From Trichoplax adhaerens (Eukaryota > Placozoa > Uniplacotomia > Trichoplacea > Trichoplacidae), in contig NW_002060949.1 of NCBI RefSeq assembly GCF_000150275.1, positions 1,175,836 through 1,239,835 of the forward strand: a stretch of DNA of 64,000 bases. The letters run 5' to 3'. Positions 51,201 to 63,013 of this stretch are shown piece after piece (position 1 is the stretch's first letter; the number at the start of each line of letters is the position of its first letter). Below the pieces are notes generated by a model, which had not been told where the DNA came from, made no database searches, and saw nothing but the letters and a program-made list of their open reading frames with translations. A program made the translations under genes and the position numbers.

Positions 51201-51843
51201 AAACGCAATATTGATACATTATCCACACAAATAAAATACAGTACACTATCAATTTTCAAGATTTATTAGACTTTATTGGTTCAAAGTTGTATTATACATT
51301 ATAGTGCGCGGTACATAACATACTTGTACAGCTGGTACCAGACAGTGTAATGACATACTGTAATCTACGTATATAATACTGTCACTACCTACTAATAACC
51401 TAGCACGATAGCAACCTGAGCGTTACTGCATTATACTGAGTACTCAATACAGTATACGCGTATTCTATCTATAAAGGTAATTATCAAGATTGTTACTCAT
51501 ATATATTAAAAGTTAATATATAATCCAAAAAATTTATCAGTTACTGTATATAAGATCGGTTCCATTGTATGAGCCATTTACAGAGGTTAAACTAAACTAT
51601 CCTGCATTTCTCCGGATAAAAATTTCTAACACTATCATAATAGATCTACTGTATATCCATTTCTGCAGGAACAGCATATAACAACGGCGGCGGGAAAAAT
51701 TATATTTCAGGGATTGAGTGATCCATTTGCTTCTTGACAAGGCTTGATGCCATGCTTCAATTAATATAAAACAAACATTTATTACTAAGATTATCATATT
51801 TATAGGTGTTAAAATTGAACATCAATAAGTTAATGGCTTAGAC
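48208..51843. other. Region upstream of DEK, downstream of syntenin
   Basis: 3.6 kb that must hold the missing DEK first exon and promoter. It also contains one GTAC island (50376-50535) and scattered TACTGTA words (near 49130, 49420, 49680-49775). Short open frames at 49666-49854 and 49996-50229 have no coding look. Nothing else was recognised. Confidence 0.45.
50376..50535. repeat. GTAC-A/T island between DEK and syntenin
   Basis: About 160 bp of dense GTAC with A or T spacers, starting CGTACAGTACAGTACAG and ending near AGTGTACAGTACTGTAAC. A small satellite run follows at 50603-50620. Open frames on both strands across it encode only repetitive Y/C/T/V/Q peptides and are not genes. Confidence 0.9.
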
Positions 51844-54337
51844 TTACTGTTTCATTATATGATCAAAGATGAAAGTTGGTATAATGGTAACGGTTACGGT
51901 GCGACCACATGCTTGGAAAATCTTACCAATATCTTTATCCTAAGTTGAAAAATAAAGAAGATACCTTCTCGTTAATGTCATTAAAAAACTATGAAGCCTT
52001 TCATAGGTTGCACATTAGTGATCTAGACCAAGATCTACAGTATCAATTTGAAAATTTAACACTACCATTAGATGGTAATACGAACCTTCATACCAACAAC
52101 ATTTTGACCGTCAACTTCGACTAGATTATGTTCTGTCAAGATACCATTTCTGAAATTGAAGAAAAAGACTTTCTTAGCTACATTCCATTGGCTTATACCT
52201 TGGATGTAAGCAATTACTTAATAGCTTCAAAACTAGAACTACCTGGCAGCTGATGAATCTTTCACGATGTGAGTCACCTTTCCATTCTTGAAAACAAAAC
52301 CGATATTACCATCGCTATTCTTTTGTAAGGTGATTGTACGTTCAAAAGGCCTAAGCAACAAAAAAAAATAATTAATAACTATAGCCACCGATTAATATCA
52401 TGATATTAACCCTTACCTATCTCTTACTGCAAGTTCAATTCTATCTGAAGTAGCATTTTTGAAAAATTTCATAGCTTTGTCAGTACTGAGACCAGCTAAA
52501 TTTTGACCATTGATCTATATACGTTATACGATAAACAGTCGATATGAAGATACGAGGTTATGATAAATCACGCATACGTGGTAAATACAATATGTTCATT
52601 AGCTGTATCATTGAATATATAATTGATCAAGTTACCTGCAAAATTTGGTCACCAAAACGAAGGCCACCCATGGCAGCTGCAGAATTTGCACTTACAAATT
52701 GCACAAAGATTCCATTATTGACGTTACGAACCCTCAACCCAAGCTTGTTCTTGTTGTCTTTAGCAAGGATTACCATGCGGATACCTTGTTTAACCTCAGC
52801 CCTTCTAATACCGACAGCATCTCCGCTAACTGGAGCAACAACTTGTCGGTTCGTGTTTGCTGGAACGGCCACTTGGTTATTGACGTTGGTTGGTAGCATT
52901 TGCTGCAAGATATCCAATATAGTTTTTTAATACGCGTATTATGATACTTACTTCTAACAGTTGATAATACTCTGCAAAAAACGGTCTAAAATCTACCTGT
53001 TGAACTTCTGGTGGGACATTAGTCAAATCGAGACCCATGTATTCCTGAAGCGATGGATACAAGCTTGGAGTCCGATTGGTTGGGATGCTACCAGGAATTG
53101 GTGCCTGACCAGCAGGAAGAGCCTTTAAAATAGAAGAAAATGAATTTTTTTACTTTTATAACCTCAATTCCATACGAATTTTATACAGTCGTAGACCGGG
53201 AGTGTTAATAATTACATATACATATAGCGTTCCATAGGACTTATATACGTCTTTACACTTTTAAAATTAGCACCTCAAGTAAGCAACAGTAGGGTGTTTA
53301 AAACAGTATCGCAAAGGGTCATACCGTATAGCATACCCCACCCACAAGACATAAACCTTAATATATGACGTCATTAATAACGAGTTACATACTGTGACTG
53401 TACTGTACTGTACTGAATAAGGTTATTATTCAGTCAATTTACTGTACTACTGGTACAAGTGTCCATGCAGTATCTCATGTCTTTCGGAACCTTGCTCAAA
53501 TCTAGTCACTCTAGTGTACCGCACATCTCGTAGCTACGCAATCCAAAATAACCAACACTATGTAATCACAGCAATAAAATGCTATTCCTAGGAAAAGGCA
53601 ACGACTACTAGAAAGAGACTAGTCCTTGGAAAGGGTAATGGGATCAATGCTGATCCAAGTAATACAATAAAGCAAACTGTACAGTAAACAGCGAAGTAGC
53701 CTTCTAATGGAAGTTTTATCCACTAAAAAAATCGTCCCGTCTACACTTATGCCTTTGGTTACAGTTAAAAATTACAAGAAATCACTGATCAATAATTATT
53801 CTAGTAACCACTAAAGGGTTTCAGATGTGGGGTTTTAGTAATTAAGCACGACATGCACAATAACTTTAAAGGATCCAAGTTTTCGAGTCAATGTTGATTT
53901 CATATTCCCACGTCCTTTTAATGAGGCTTAAATAAATTCTAAAACAGTATTCTCTACAACTCACAAAATACAGTGTAAGGAGTCTACGCAACAGTAAAAA
54001 TCACATTACAACTCTATACTTGATGATGAGATATCGTGAGAAGATCAACATCTTCTTCACTACTCCAATTAAGTGATTATTTCTATCAATAAAAAATGGT
54101 CAAAAAGCATACCGGAGGAGCTGGGGCCTGTTGAGCAGCGTTCACAGCAGCTTGAGCCTTTTAGTAAAGATGAGGAAACGAAAATAGATCAATAAAAAAC
54201 GTAAGACTTGCATACGCTTGAAATACTATTCCAGATAATAAACATTTTTCTCTCAAGCATAACAAGTACCATTTTTCATTTACCTGGATCATTTGATCCA
54301 CTTTCATATCTTCCAATGAAGGGTAAAGAGAAGACAT
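51844..54337 (-). CDS. SDCBP: Syntenin (syndecan-binding protein, tandem PDZ scaffold)
   Basis: Syntenin links syndecans and other membrane proteins to the cytoskeleton and to ALIX/ESCRT exosome formation through two PDZ domains. Eight exons join in phase: 54284-54337 ([18 protein letters not shown]), 54113-54157, 52952-53122 ([15 protein letters not shown]), 52636-52902 ([37 protein letters not shown]), 52417-52514 ([18 protein letters not shown]), 52243-52350 ([30 protein letters not shown]), 52086-52149 ([19 protein letters not shown]) and 51844-51939 ([17 protein letters not shown]). The total is about 300 residues, like human SDCBP (298). PDZ1 carries the KLGLRV carboxylate-binding loop and PDZ2 the NIGFVF loop. 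The LYPSL motifs of the N-terminal region, which recruit ALIX in vertebrates, occur twice (exons 1 and 3). Confidence 0.97.
53395..53415. repeat. Small GTAC-T run in a syntenin intron
   Basis: A GACTGTACTGTACTGTACTG run inside the about 1 kb intron between exons 53122 and 54113. It shows that the pentamer motif also occurs within introns, though in a short form. Confidence 0.7.
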
Positions 54338-54605
54338 TTTCAATACGAAATTAGTAAAGAAGCGGTAGAAGTTTTGATCAAGACAAAAAAAAGGCCAAAT
54401 TATAAAAGCAGGTTCAGTGACGGAGTCGTTTTATACCTAGCCTTCGGTATCGTACGGTTTGTTTGCTCTTATTACAGCACAACAGACAAGAACACACATA
54501 CACGCATTACTCACCATACAGTACACTATTGTTCCGATCCGCCTCACTATGTTTGGTCAATTTGGAAGTGGATCAGAAACAATGCTATTTTTAGTAACAT
54601 TACGT

Positions 54606-55065
54606 CGTGTCATGCGCAATGTAAAGGTAATGTACAGTATTGACTGCCAGTTTACAGTGATACTCCGTACAGTACAGTACTTTCAACCGTATGAAAGGTT
54701 CGTACGGTATAGTGTGCTGTACTACACTCAATCAATAATACTGTATGGTATTACATTGTACTGTACAATCGAATAAATATGGCGTGCAGTCCAGTATCAT
54801 ACACAATACTCTAGTGGACTATTAAACAAGATTGCTGTTCACAGTACAATATACTGTACAGTGTACAGTACAGTACTACTAAATTGGAAGAGCTTGGATA
54901 CGATAGTCTAGTGAGCATAGCTGCTTCGCTTTCAACTGCCATTTTGCGCATAGAGGTAAATGCAAAACATAAAATAGTGGCTGTTTCTTTTACCTCTATG
55001 CTTCCCGATAAGTAAAATTAGATCACAATCACCGTGCAGTGCAGTACAGTACTACAGTACGGTAA
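54606..55065. repeat. Cluster of GTAC-A/T islands upstream of syntenin
   Basis: Runs include TCCGTACAGTACAGTAC (about 54665), CATTGTACTGTACAATC (about 54755), ATACTGTACAGTGTACAG (about 54851) and CAGTACAGTACTACAGTAC (about 55041). They are interrupted by unique sequence and by the inverted repeat at 54948-55001. Confidence 0.8.
54948..55001. mobile_element. MITE-like inverted repeat related to the ROCK-intron element
   Basis: Arms GCATAGAGGTAAA (54948-54960) and its exact reverse complement (54989-55001) enclose 28 bp. The CATAGAGGTAAA tip equals that of the element at 15732, so the two probably belong to one family. No clear target-site duplication is visible here (flanks ATTTTGCG and CTTCCCGA), so the insertion is older or was altered. 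Confidence 0.5.
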
Positions 55066-57348
55066 ATAAATAAACGCCGATAGAGTTACGGGTGTGAATT
55101 TGGGTCCTCCAATCATATACGATAATAAATTGTCAACTTTCACGTAGAAATTGATGATGACGTAGTCTACTACAGTAGACATTTTTAAGTCTTCGTAGAC
55201 CCCAAATAGAATATTGCCGATACTGTACTTTATTTAGCCAAAAGTTGTATTTCTATGTGTGGCATACTGTGCGGGCACATTTTACAGTAGAAATGCTGAC
55301 CAGCAAGTTACAGTACCCTGTATAGCTGCTAATGCTGTGTACAGTCCAATTATCGAAAGAATCAAGTGAAAAATACGAAATAAAAATATGTGCAGTATTT
55401 TCTAAAGGAGAATTAATAAAAATTGTGCTGCTTACCTTTACAATTTATATGAGCAGGATACGTATGGATTGTATACAGTATTTACAAAATCACAACAATG
55501 GGCGGTTTTCTTCTCTTATTTTATATATCGAGAAGTCCCTGCGGTATATTGGCTCCCCATTGGTTTTATATCGCTTTAGCATGTACGTAGCCGCTACGTT
55601 CTTTGATTAATATATTTCGGCAAGGGATATTCAAATCCCATAAAACTAAACCTCATCATAGATACGGTACCTATGAGTATGCGAGTTGCAATCAACAGAA
55701 ACTCTTAACCTTAACTAATGAATATAGAGATGTTGAGTTCATAAATTACGGCAGTGCAAATTCAGTAATACGACGAGTAGATCACTCTGCTGTATACACG
55801 AGTACGTTCTAGATGTTAATAATTTCTGAGCTTAATACCGCAATTACATCACTAGTAAATTAGAGATTAACTATTCAACTTCGATAGTTGCACTGCTCTA
55901 TCTAGATAAAAAAGACTGCAAAATGTTTACTGCCGTGAATAACCACGAGATATTACAATGCAGATATTTTCATTGCATAATATACAAAATACAACAATTA
56001 ATTAAAATTCTAAATTAATTTTAGATCTACAACGTTGCATAATATCTAGTAGTATCTCCACTTAATTAGAGCACTAGTAAAAGTATGCATTATGAACGTA
56101 TACAGTAATTCCTCATTACTGCAAATATAATCTATATGACTAGATAATTTATAATCATTAGCACCATCATACAACCAACGACTACTACAAGAAAGATGCA
56201 ACATAGGCTAAACTCGTTATATAGGATGATTCTTGAAACGATTCCATTTTTATAGATTTAAAAATAAACTCATTCGTCATCGAAAGCAATGTTTAGAAAT
56301 GATTAGAATGATGTAAGGGTGTGCATATGACACACGTGAGAATATAATTTGTATAAATATAAAGCTGCCAACATACAGCCGAGATAGATATTATTACGGC
56401 TCCAAAATACTACCTACGTTTACGTAAATGTATAATACAAATAAAAACACTACAGGTAGTAGATATAATTCATGAATCAGATATTTTTGATTTTGTTACT
56501 ACGAAATAGATTTCTGTATAACGGTATAATATCTTAGTCCATTTTTATCCATCCATATCTCGGTAAAAATAGCTAGATTATGAAGGACGTATAGTACAAT
56601 ATAGATGTGCAATTATGACGAATAAATCTTGTATTGTGTCCATAAGTGAGGAATAATAGATTTACTTCTGCTATGTATACTGAAATTACTAACGGTTGCT
56701 ATAATATCAGAAAAATGCATGAAATTGATTAGAATAGGTAGATCAGTATGCCATAATTTATTTAATTATATGCAATAACCATATTGAAGCTATCACAACC
56801 CATGCTACGATTCTATAGGTTATATCTATTGTCCATACAAGTGTACGCACTTGCGGAGTTGTGATGCACGTTAACTGTAATAAAATTAAAATTCCTATAC
56901 AGTATTATGAGTTTATGGCCCATTCTTTACATTAATATTAATCTATTACATCAACCGCGTAATTTTATATTTCTTTCATTAATTCATTTGTAGGCAATAT
57001 AATTATCTGAATCTAAGGTATTATGTAGTAAGTAAAAACAAAGAACTATTGGCAACCAAATACGACCGTGCCTATTGTTACTAAACAAACGCAGCCATAC
57101 TGTACAATAATACAATGCAATTCAAATAACGCGTAATATTAGGTTAGTAGTGATTGCATCTTGATGTGAACTAGACTTCAATTACTGCGATATTTATAAC
57201 TTAGCTTCTCATTTTAATGTGTTAAATTAGTTGCAACAGAACAAAGTACTTCATAGCTAGAAGTTTATACTAATAAATACTAATAGATTATATATATTAG
57301 GACAAAAAAATATTTTTATCGCAGTTAAAGAATAGTATTTGGACAATC

Positions 57349-60300
57349 ATGGTAGTCGATCCGCATAAACCTAAAGCAGGGGTAAGTTGAACTTAAATAC
57401 GAATAGAATAATCGATATAGTAAAATCTTTCGTAAATATCTCTATTAAAGTAAACCACATAGTTTTAAATCAGGCTTACGTTGATAAATTTCTTTCTTAT
57501 CGAAAGTAGCCCATGATTCTTTAAAGTATTAGTAACATCGATACAAGCTTCTTTTTCTTTTCTTTTACACATTTGGTGCGTTCAGTAACCATTAATAACT
57601 ATAATCATCGTTACTCCCACTTGATCTTATAACTATAAGTTAGCCAACTAGTAACGTATATCAATGTCGTATGTAATAATTTAATGTACTCAGTACAATT
57701 TGATCACTTGGATTATTGTGTTACTACTTTCCTAAAGCCAAATAGCAATATCAGCTTTTAGGTTTTTTATTCGCCTGCTAGATATCTAGTGTTTATCTAT
57801 CTTACAGCTATTCAGTTAAGCTACAGAAAAATCCCTTCCGATTCGATCTTTCCGTCACGTTCAAAAAGTTAATGCTTTAGCAATGTATAATACCAATACT
57901 CATTTAAAGATCGCACAGCTAATCTCATCAAGAGGGAAAAATTAAAAGGATCCCCAATCCAATTTTGATTCCGTCATCAATTTTCAAGATGGAAGAGAGA
58001 ACGTATACGTTTACGAAAACGTCGACTGTTGATTATTTATTTGCCTTCATTTTTTCAGTATCAAGTCATTGTCCGTATGTGAAAAGACAGGCTATGGTCT
58101 ATTCTTGTGCTTATGCTCCTATTCAATTTGAATTCTCACATGAACCAAAAATATAATGCTACAATTTTTGGTCTAGTATTAAGTAGTGATTAATAACTAA
58201 ATCATTCGAATTTTTTACTAGAAGGTAAAATGTAATAAGATTTACTTTAATAATCGCTGATAAAATAAAATAGGATAGACCATATGTTGTCTTTTACTAT
58301 GATGCTTGGAATATTAGTGAAGTAAACCTAGTTGACCACTTGTTGCTAGCATAGGTTTCTTGCATCATATACAGTAACGTATGTATCTATGAACAATATC
58401 AAAGCAAATCCCCAATGAATTCGATGTTTAATGAGTTAGCTCCCTAATGATTTAACCGATTAATTTTTTCAGCGTTCTCGTAAAATTAACTGAATCGCGT
58501 CTCATTTGAGATTTTCTAGAAGCGTGTTTTTTCTATTTTCATTCATTATTACGAACACGCAAACATGTTACTCTTATGACAATCAAACATAAGATGAGTA
58601 TAGGTATACTTACAACCTGCTCTATAAATCAAATTGCTATAGTATTACCGTTTCACACATACACATTTGCTGCCGATTTCATTCTAGCCATTTTCCTATT
58701 TCTATACTGACGCACCATCTATATACGCGCATAATTTTTCTGGCTTAAGCCTTTGCAGAAATTATTGCAATTCGCTTGAAACAACTACGTCCAATTTATG
58801 AATATTCTGAGGTTTTATAATGAGAATTAAAAACTGATGATAATTGACGAATCAGAAAATCGATCTACCTCTTCTGAAAGATGTCGTATATCTACGGTGT
58901 ATAGTAATATATATTGCGATAACAAAGCAAGCAGTAATTGCCTAGGATAAAGACAGTTTTTACTTGTTTTATACTTACGAATAATTGGGAAAATGTAAAT
59001 AAAGTGATAGTCTGTAATCTATATTCTGTAAACTTACTCTTGCGCTTGATTCTTATTCTACAATAGGGAATTATAGTTGGAATTTCTCTAGCAATAGTAG
59101 CTAGCGTCGTCATAAGTATTGCCTTAAATTTGCAGGTAAGGTTTTAGCATGCCGTAATTGATGATAAAAGTATATCTAAGTACATCTATGTAATGTCTAT
59201 TTTATGAAATATAAATATATCTGTGTATTGACCACAATTTATACCGATACCTTAGAGTTGACAAAAAATCAAATATCGAATTTGTCATAATCATCTTGAA
59301 AGTCTACTTAACTTTTTTACTATAAAATATCACGCTGGTGCTCACAAACGTTGAAGTTAATAAATATCAGATGTATTGAGCTGTATAGGTCCGTAGAAAG
59401 ACATATCACACAATGATCACATAGATAATAGAAATGCACACTACCCTACTCTAAGTATCACCATCATTTAAGTATTTATACACTAGTCTTTGATTTTTAT
59501 TATAACTAGTTGTATTTTAACTTTGCTGATTCTGCCATAAATACTAACCAAGTACTAAACTTATAATATATAGCAATAAATTTATTCTATACCACTATCG
59601 CCCTTTTGATAGAAATATGCTCACAACCGCTTAAAGGATTTCGAAGACCAAAATTACTTAAAGAGTAAGATATGGTGGTAAGTAATTCATCTAAATAAAA
59701 AAATAGTTGCAAATTTAGTAGTCAATCTACTACTTAATGAAATATCTTATCTCTTCATAAAATAGGCTCGGGATGATATTACTAGTTTCTGGTGAATTCG
59801 GAAATTTCATAGCTTACGGTTTTGCACCAGCGACTATTGTAGCACCACTAGGTGCTATGACTATAGTAGGTTAGTAAATACGTCAGACTTCCTAAGTTTG
59901 ATCTTAGCAAATGATAACACTACAATCTTTATTGTCATTACATAGCAAATGTTGTCATTGCTCACGTTTTTCTGAAAGAATTGTTAAGAGTACGAGATTT
60001 ATTCGGTAAGGCTAATACTTTTTTATAGCGTAATTCGTTACGTACGAGTAAATACTATAAGATTTATGGCATATTAAATGAACTTTGATTACAAATTCTA
60101 TGGTAATACTAAGCGAACACTTACAATAATCTTTCACAAATTATTACCGATTAGCATGTTTGATATAGCCAAAATGTAGTCCTATGGTTTTAATCCATGA
60201 CTGAGACATAGATCTAAATCAGAAACTAAACGTCGAAAACTGCATATTCTACAAGTCTTACTGATCTTCCTTTACTATAGCTTTAGATAAATTCCATTCC

Positions 60301-61436
60301 CGAGGCCAAGCTTTACATAAACTCCATTCTTAATACAAATTTTCATTAAATTCTAGTTATAATAAAATAAGCAGCGATATAGTTATTGATTTTGTGATCG
60401 AATCTTGAATAGAATCTAAATACAAATTATTCTATTTTTATAATTTCTGATACTATAATAGTCCGACTTTCCTCAAAATAAACAAGCTCATTTATAATCA
60501 TAAAATACAGTAACGTACCCTCTTTAAGCCTATATCTTGCTACACGAAATAATCATGAATCCAATCTAGAGTATATCATACCCCCATTACACTGTATTTT
60601 AAGCTCCAAACCATCACCATCTTAGTTTCAGCCTTTTTTAGAGTCCTCTTTACTAATTCACTCGTTTTTTATCTATAGCTAATTATTTTTAAGTGTATTT
60701 CTATGCAACGTATATCAAAGCGCATTAACATATGATCCATATCGAGTTGACATTCTTTAACCGTAGTACTGGATATTTTTGTTGTTGCGGGATACAAGAT
60801 AAACGCAAAGTATTTCAATTTTTATAGGTGCTGTTTATCATTTTTTGGCATATATATCATTTCTGGCGATCGGTCTAATGCAGATTCAAAGGAATATAGT
60901 AAAGTTGACAAAGATGGTTCAGACTCAGAAGAGCTACTGCTTGGTGAAAAGAAAAATGGAGATATTAAAAGTGTGTTCAATGAGATTTATCTAAAATTAA
61001 CTATTATTTCTTGTACACTTCAAATAAAAAAACTATATACTGTGTCAAGTATACCATAATCTCATACAACCAATACTATTTCATTCCTAGCATCATTGTT
61101 TGAGTTATAAACTCAAATACATGCTATTTAGTAATGATTGAGCTTCTTTTTTTAATATAGAATATGTCGGAGGAGAAGTTTTAACATACTGTCAACCAGA
61201 AGTAGAAGAAGAAGAAGCAGGTATATTATCATGGAAGAATAGATCTTGCAGTAGATCTCAAATTTTGGGCTAATACGACTAATTTATATGCATCGCTTCA
61301 AATTTATATTATCAAAACAGATAAATTTATTCCCAAGTCTGATGTTCATAAGCCGCATCCAATACAGCCATATACAAAGCCATCATCATCTGCAGCAATT
61401 ACGCGTGGAATCGTCCCTACAAAAGAAAAAAATTAA
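57349..61436 (+). CDS. NIPA/NIPAL-type magnesium transporter, half length, with apparent frame break
   Basis: NIPA proteins are Mg2+ transporters of the drug/metabolite transporter superfamily, normally with about nine membrane helices. Exons: 57349-57381 (MVVDPHKPKAG), 59067-59135 (GIIVGISLAIVASVVISIAL), 59613-59677 (KYAHNRLKDFEDQNYLKSK), 59766-59869 (GMILLVSGEFGNFIAYGFAP, then IVAPLGAMTIV), 59946-60005 (NVVIAHVFLKELLRVRDLF), 60828-60970, 61161-61220 and 61321-61436. The first four helices match NIPAL2/NIPAL3 closely. Exon 60828-60970 should continue with a fifth helix (GIYIIS) and an acidic tail (KVDKDGSDSEELLLGEKK), but that frame is one base out of phase with exon 59946-60005; a six-T run at 60841-60846 is the likely place. 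The tail goes on through YVGGEVLTYC, a Glu run, and ends ITRGIVPTKEKN. Helices 6-9 were not found. Confidence 0.75.
57382..59066 (+). other. Long first intron of the NIPA-like gene
   Basis: 1.7 kb AT-rich intron between an 11-codon first exon and the first membrane-helix exon, which join in phase 0. No further exon, repeat or island was recognised. The open frame at 57965-58156 has no supporting homology. Confidence 0.55.
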
Positions 61437-63013
61437 GCAATTACTCATTTCAGTCAATGTTCCACTTCACATTACTAGGGATAGACGCTGTATAGTATAA
61501 TTGATGAAAATAATTAATTCAACTTGTTCAGTTTCTGTCAAAATATAATTAGCAGTTGCTGATAAAACTAAATTCTATCTGAAAGATTCGTATGGTAGCG
61601 AATGAATTGTTCAAAAAAAAGTATAAGGATCGTGATATCGTCTATTATGTTAACTGTTATAGCGATCACAAATGCTGCCAAAACAAAATAAGTCTAATAT
61701 TCTGAATATGTAATGCCAATTTTATTTGTTTTCAGAGTATTTTATTTATTTTATTTATTGACTAAATTATATGCTCAGAGCTTTAAATAATAATTCTATT
61801 CGAGAATACGTATTTTATTTTTAGGCTATATGATAAAAGTTCTATACGGTTGAAATTAATATAGGCTAGAATAAGTTTGATGCCCAATAGACAATAATAT
61901 CAAGCGAGCTTCTAAATAGCCATAATACGGGATATGCTTATAAGCGTATTTAGGTAGGATTGTATTCAAAATTTGTTATACCTATACATTTCTTTTAAAC
62001 CACTTTAATAGGGTTAAATTTGCTAAGCTTATTTTATTCGATATTTCTGCAATGTATTGTAATTATTTTTATAAGTCAGATCAATCATATAAATATTACC
62101 TATATTGGTTATCTATCTATTTCAGTACTGGCAATAAACCATTCTCAAATAGCTCTGGCATGTCTCAGTTATTGCGAACATATTTACTACATGCATGTTA
62201 GTAGCAACTTTTAGTTTGTGGCAATTGTAAATCTTAAATGCACGTAACAGCATCCAATGCAAATGCAATGATGCTCGCTATGAACAATTTACACAACCTC
62301 ATTCTACCTTCTTTAAGTGCAAATTTCTACATGAAACATACACATTAGGGTAGTTCGATACAGATTGATTTACTTAATACGATTTACTTTCAGCACTTGT
62401 TTCAAAAATAAAATTTCACTCAACTTTATGCCGTCCGTATGCGTGCGACGGTGCAATTGACTAAAACTCATTTCGGTTAAATACAATACTGTACTGTACG
62501 GTGATAGCGTGGTACTATGCGGTTGACTGACCGGCTGACACGCATAGCACGTGCGCGTGCTGACGTGATACGTTCGCGTCACTTACGTCTTTGTCTTAGT
62601 GGGTTGAAGTTTCAAATAAGTTTCAGCCTCCAAAAAACGCACATACTGTACGTAACACAGTACAGCACATGATACAAGTACTCTGTCTACTTTATATTGC
62701 TGAGAGTACACCCAATAATTCGAAGGTCATATCCGCAATGTGCGTCATACCTGTGTGACCTATATACGTACGTGCGTGCGAATGAATGAAAATTTGCAAA
62801 AATCCTCTTTGAATCTTCTAAGAAAAAATTTTCAAAGGAAACTTCTTGCTAGATTCAAGGTTAGTAATTACTACTAGTTTTTTTTAAGAGAAATTGTCTA
62901 GTGCTGTATGTGCGCTCATTGCAAAACGAAATTATATTAAAACATATCTTGGAAACTTTTTAAATAACCATACCGCAGCCTCAAATTGTATCTGTTTCTG
63001 TAGCTTCCGGAAA
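61437..63013. other. Intergenic region between the NIPA-like gene and the right-edge gene
   Basis: 1.6 kb. Most is AT-rich without features. Near 62440-62600 the sequence becomes CpG- and GC-richer (see the regulatory entry), with small TACTGTACGG and TACTGTACGT runs at about 62489 and 62644. Confidence 0.5.
62510..62592. promoter_or_regulatory. CpG-rich block with E-box and CRE-like half sites
   Basis: This short block stands out from the AT-rich background. It contains GCACGTGCGCGTGC (an E-box CACGTG), then TGACGTGA and CGCGTCAC, which form an imperfect dyad, and CTTACGTC. It lies about 430 bp upstream of the ATG at 63014. The CREB/bHLH-type assignment rests on motif similarity only. Confidence 0.35.

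Larger units (their letters stand above)
54338..57348. other. Divergent intergenic region between syntenin and the NIPA-like gene
   Basis: 3.0 kb holding several GTAC islands (54606-54770, 54844-54882, 55036-55065) and a MITE-like inverted repeat (54948-55001). Open frames at 55332-55610 and 55603-55812 are moderately long but lack recognisable domains or splice context. Promoters of both flanking genes should lie here. Confidence 0.45.

Noticed and set aside
55332-55812. Two overlapping open frames (92 and 69 codons)
   Set aside because: No recognisable domain, doubtful start codons and no splice partners; possible but unsupported.
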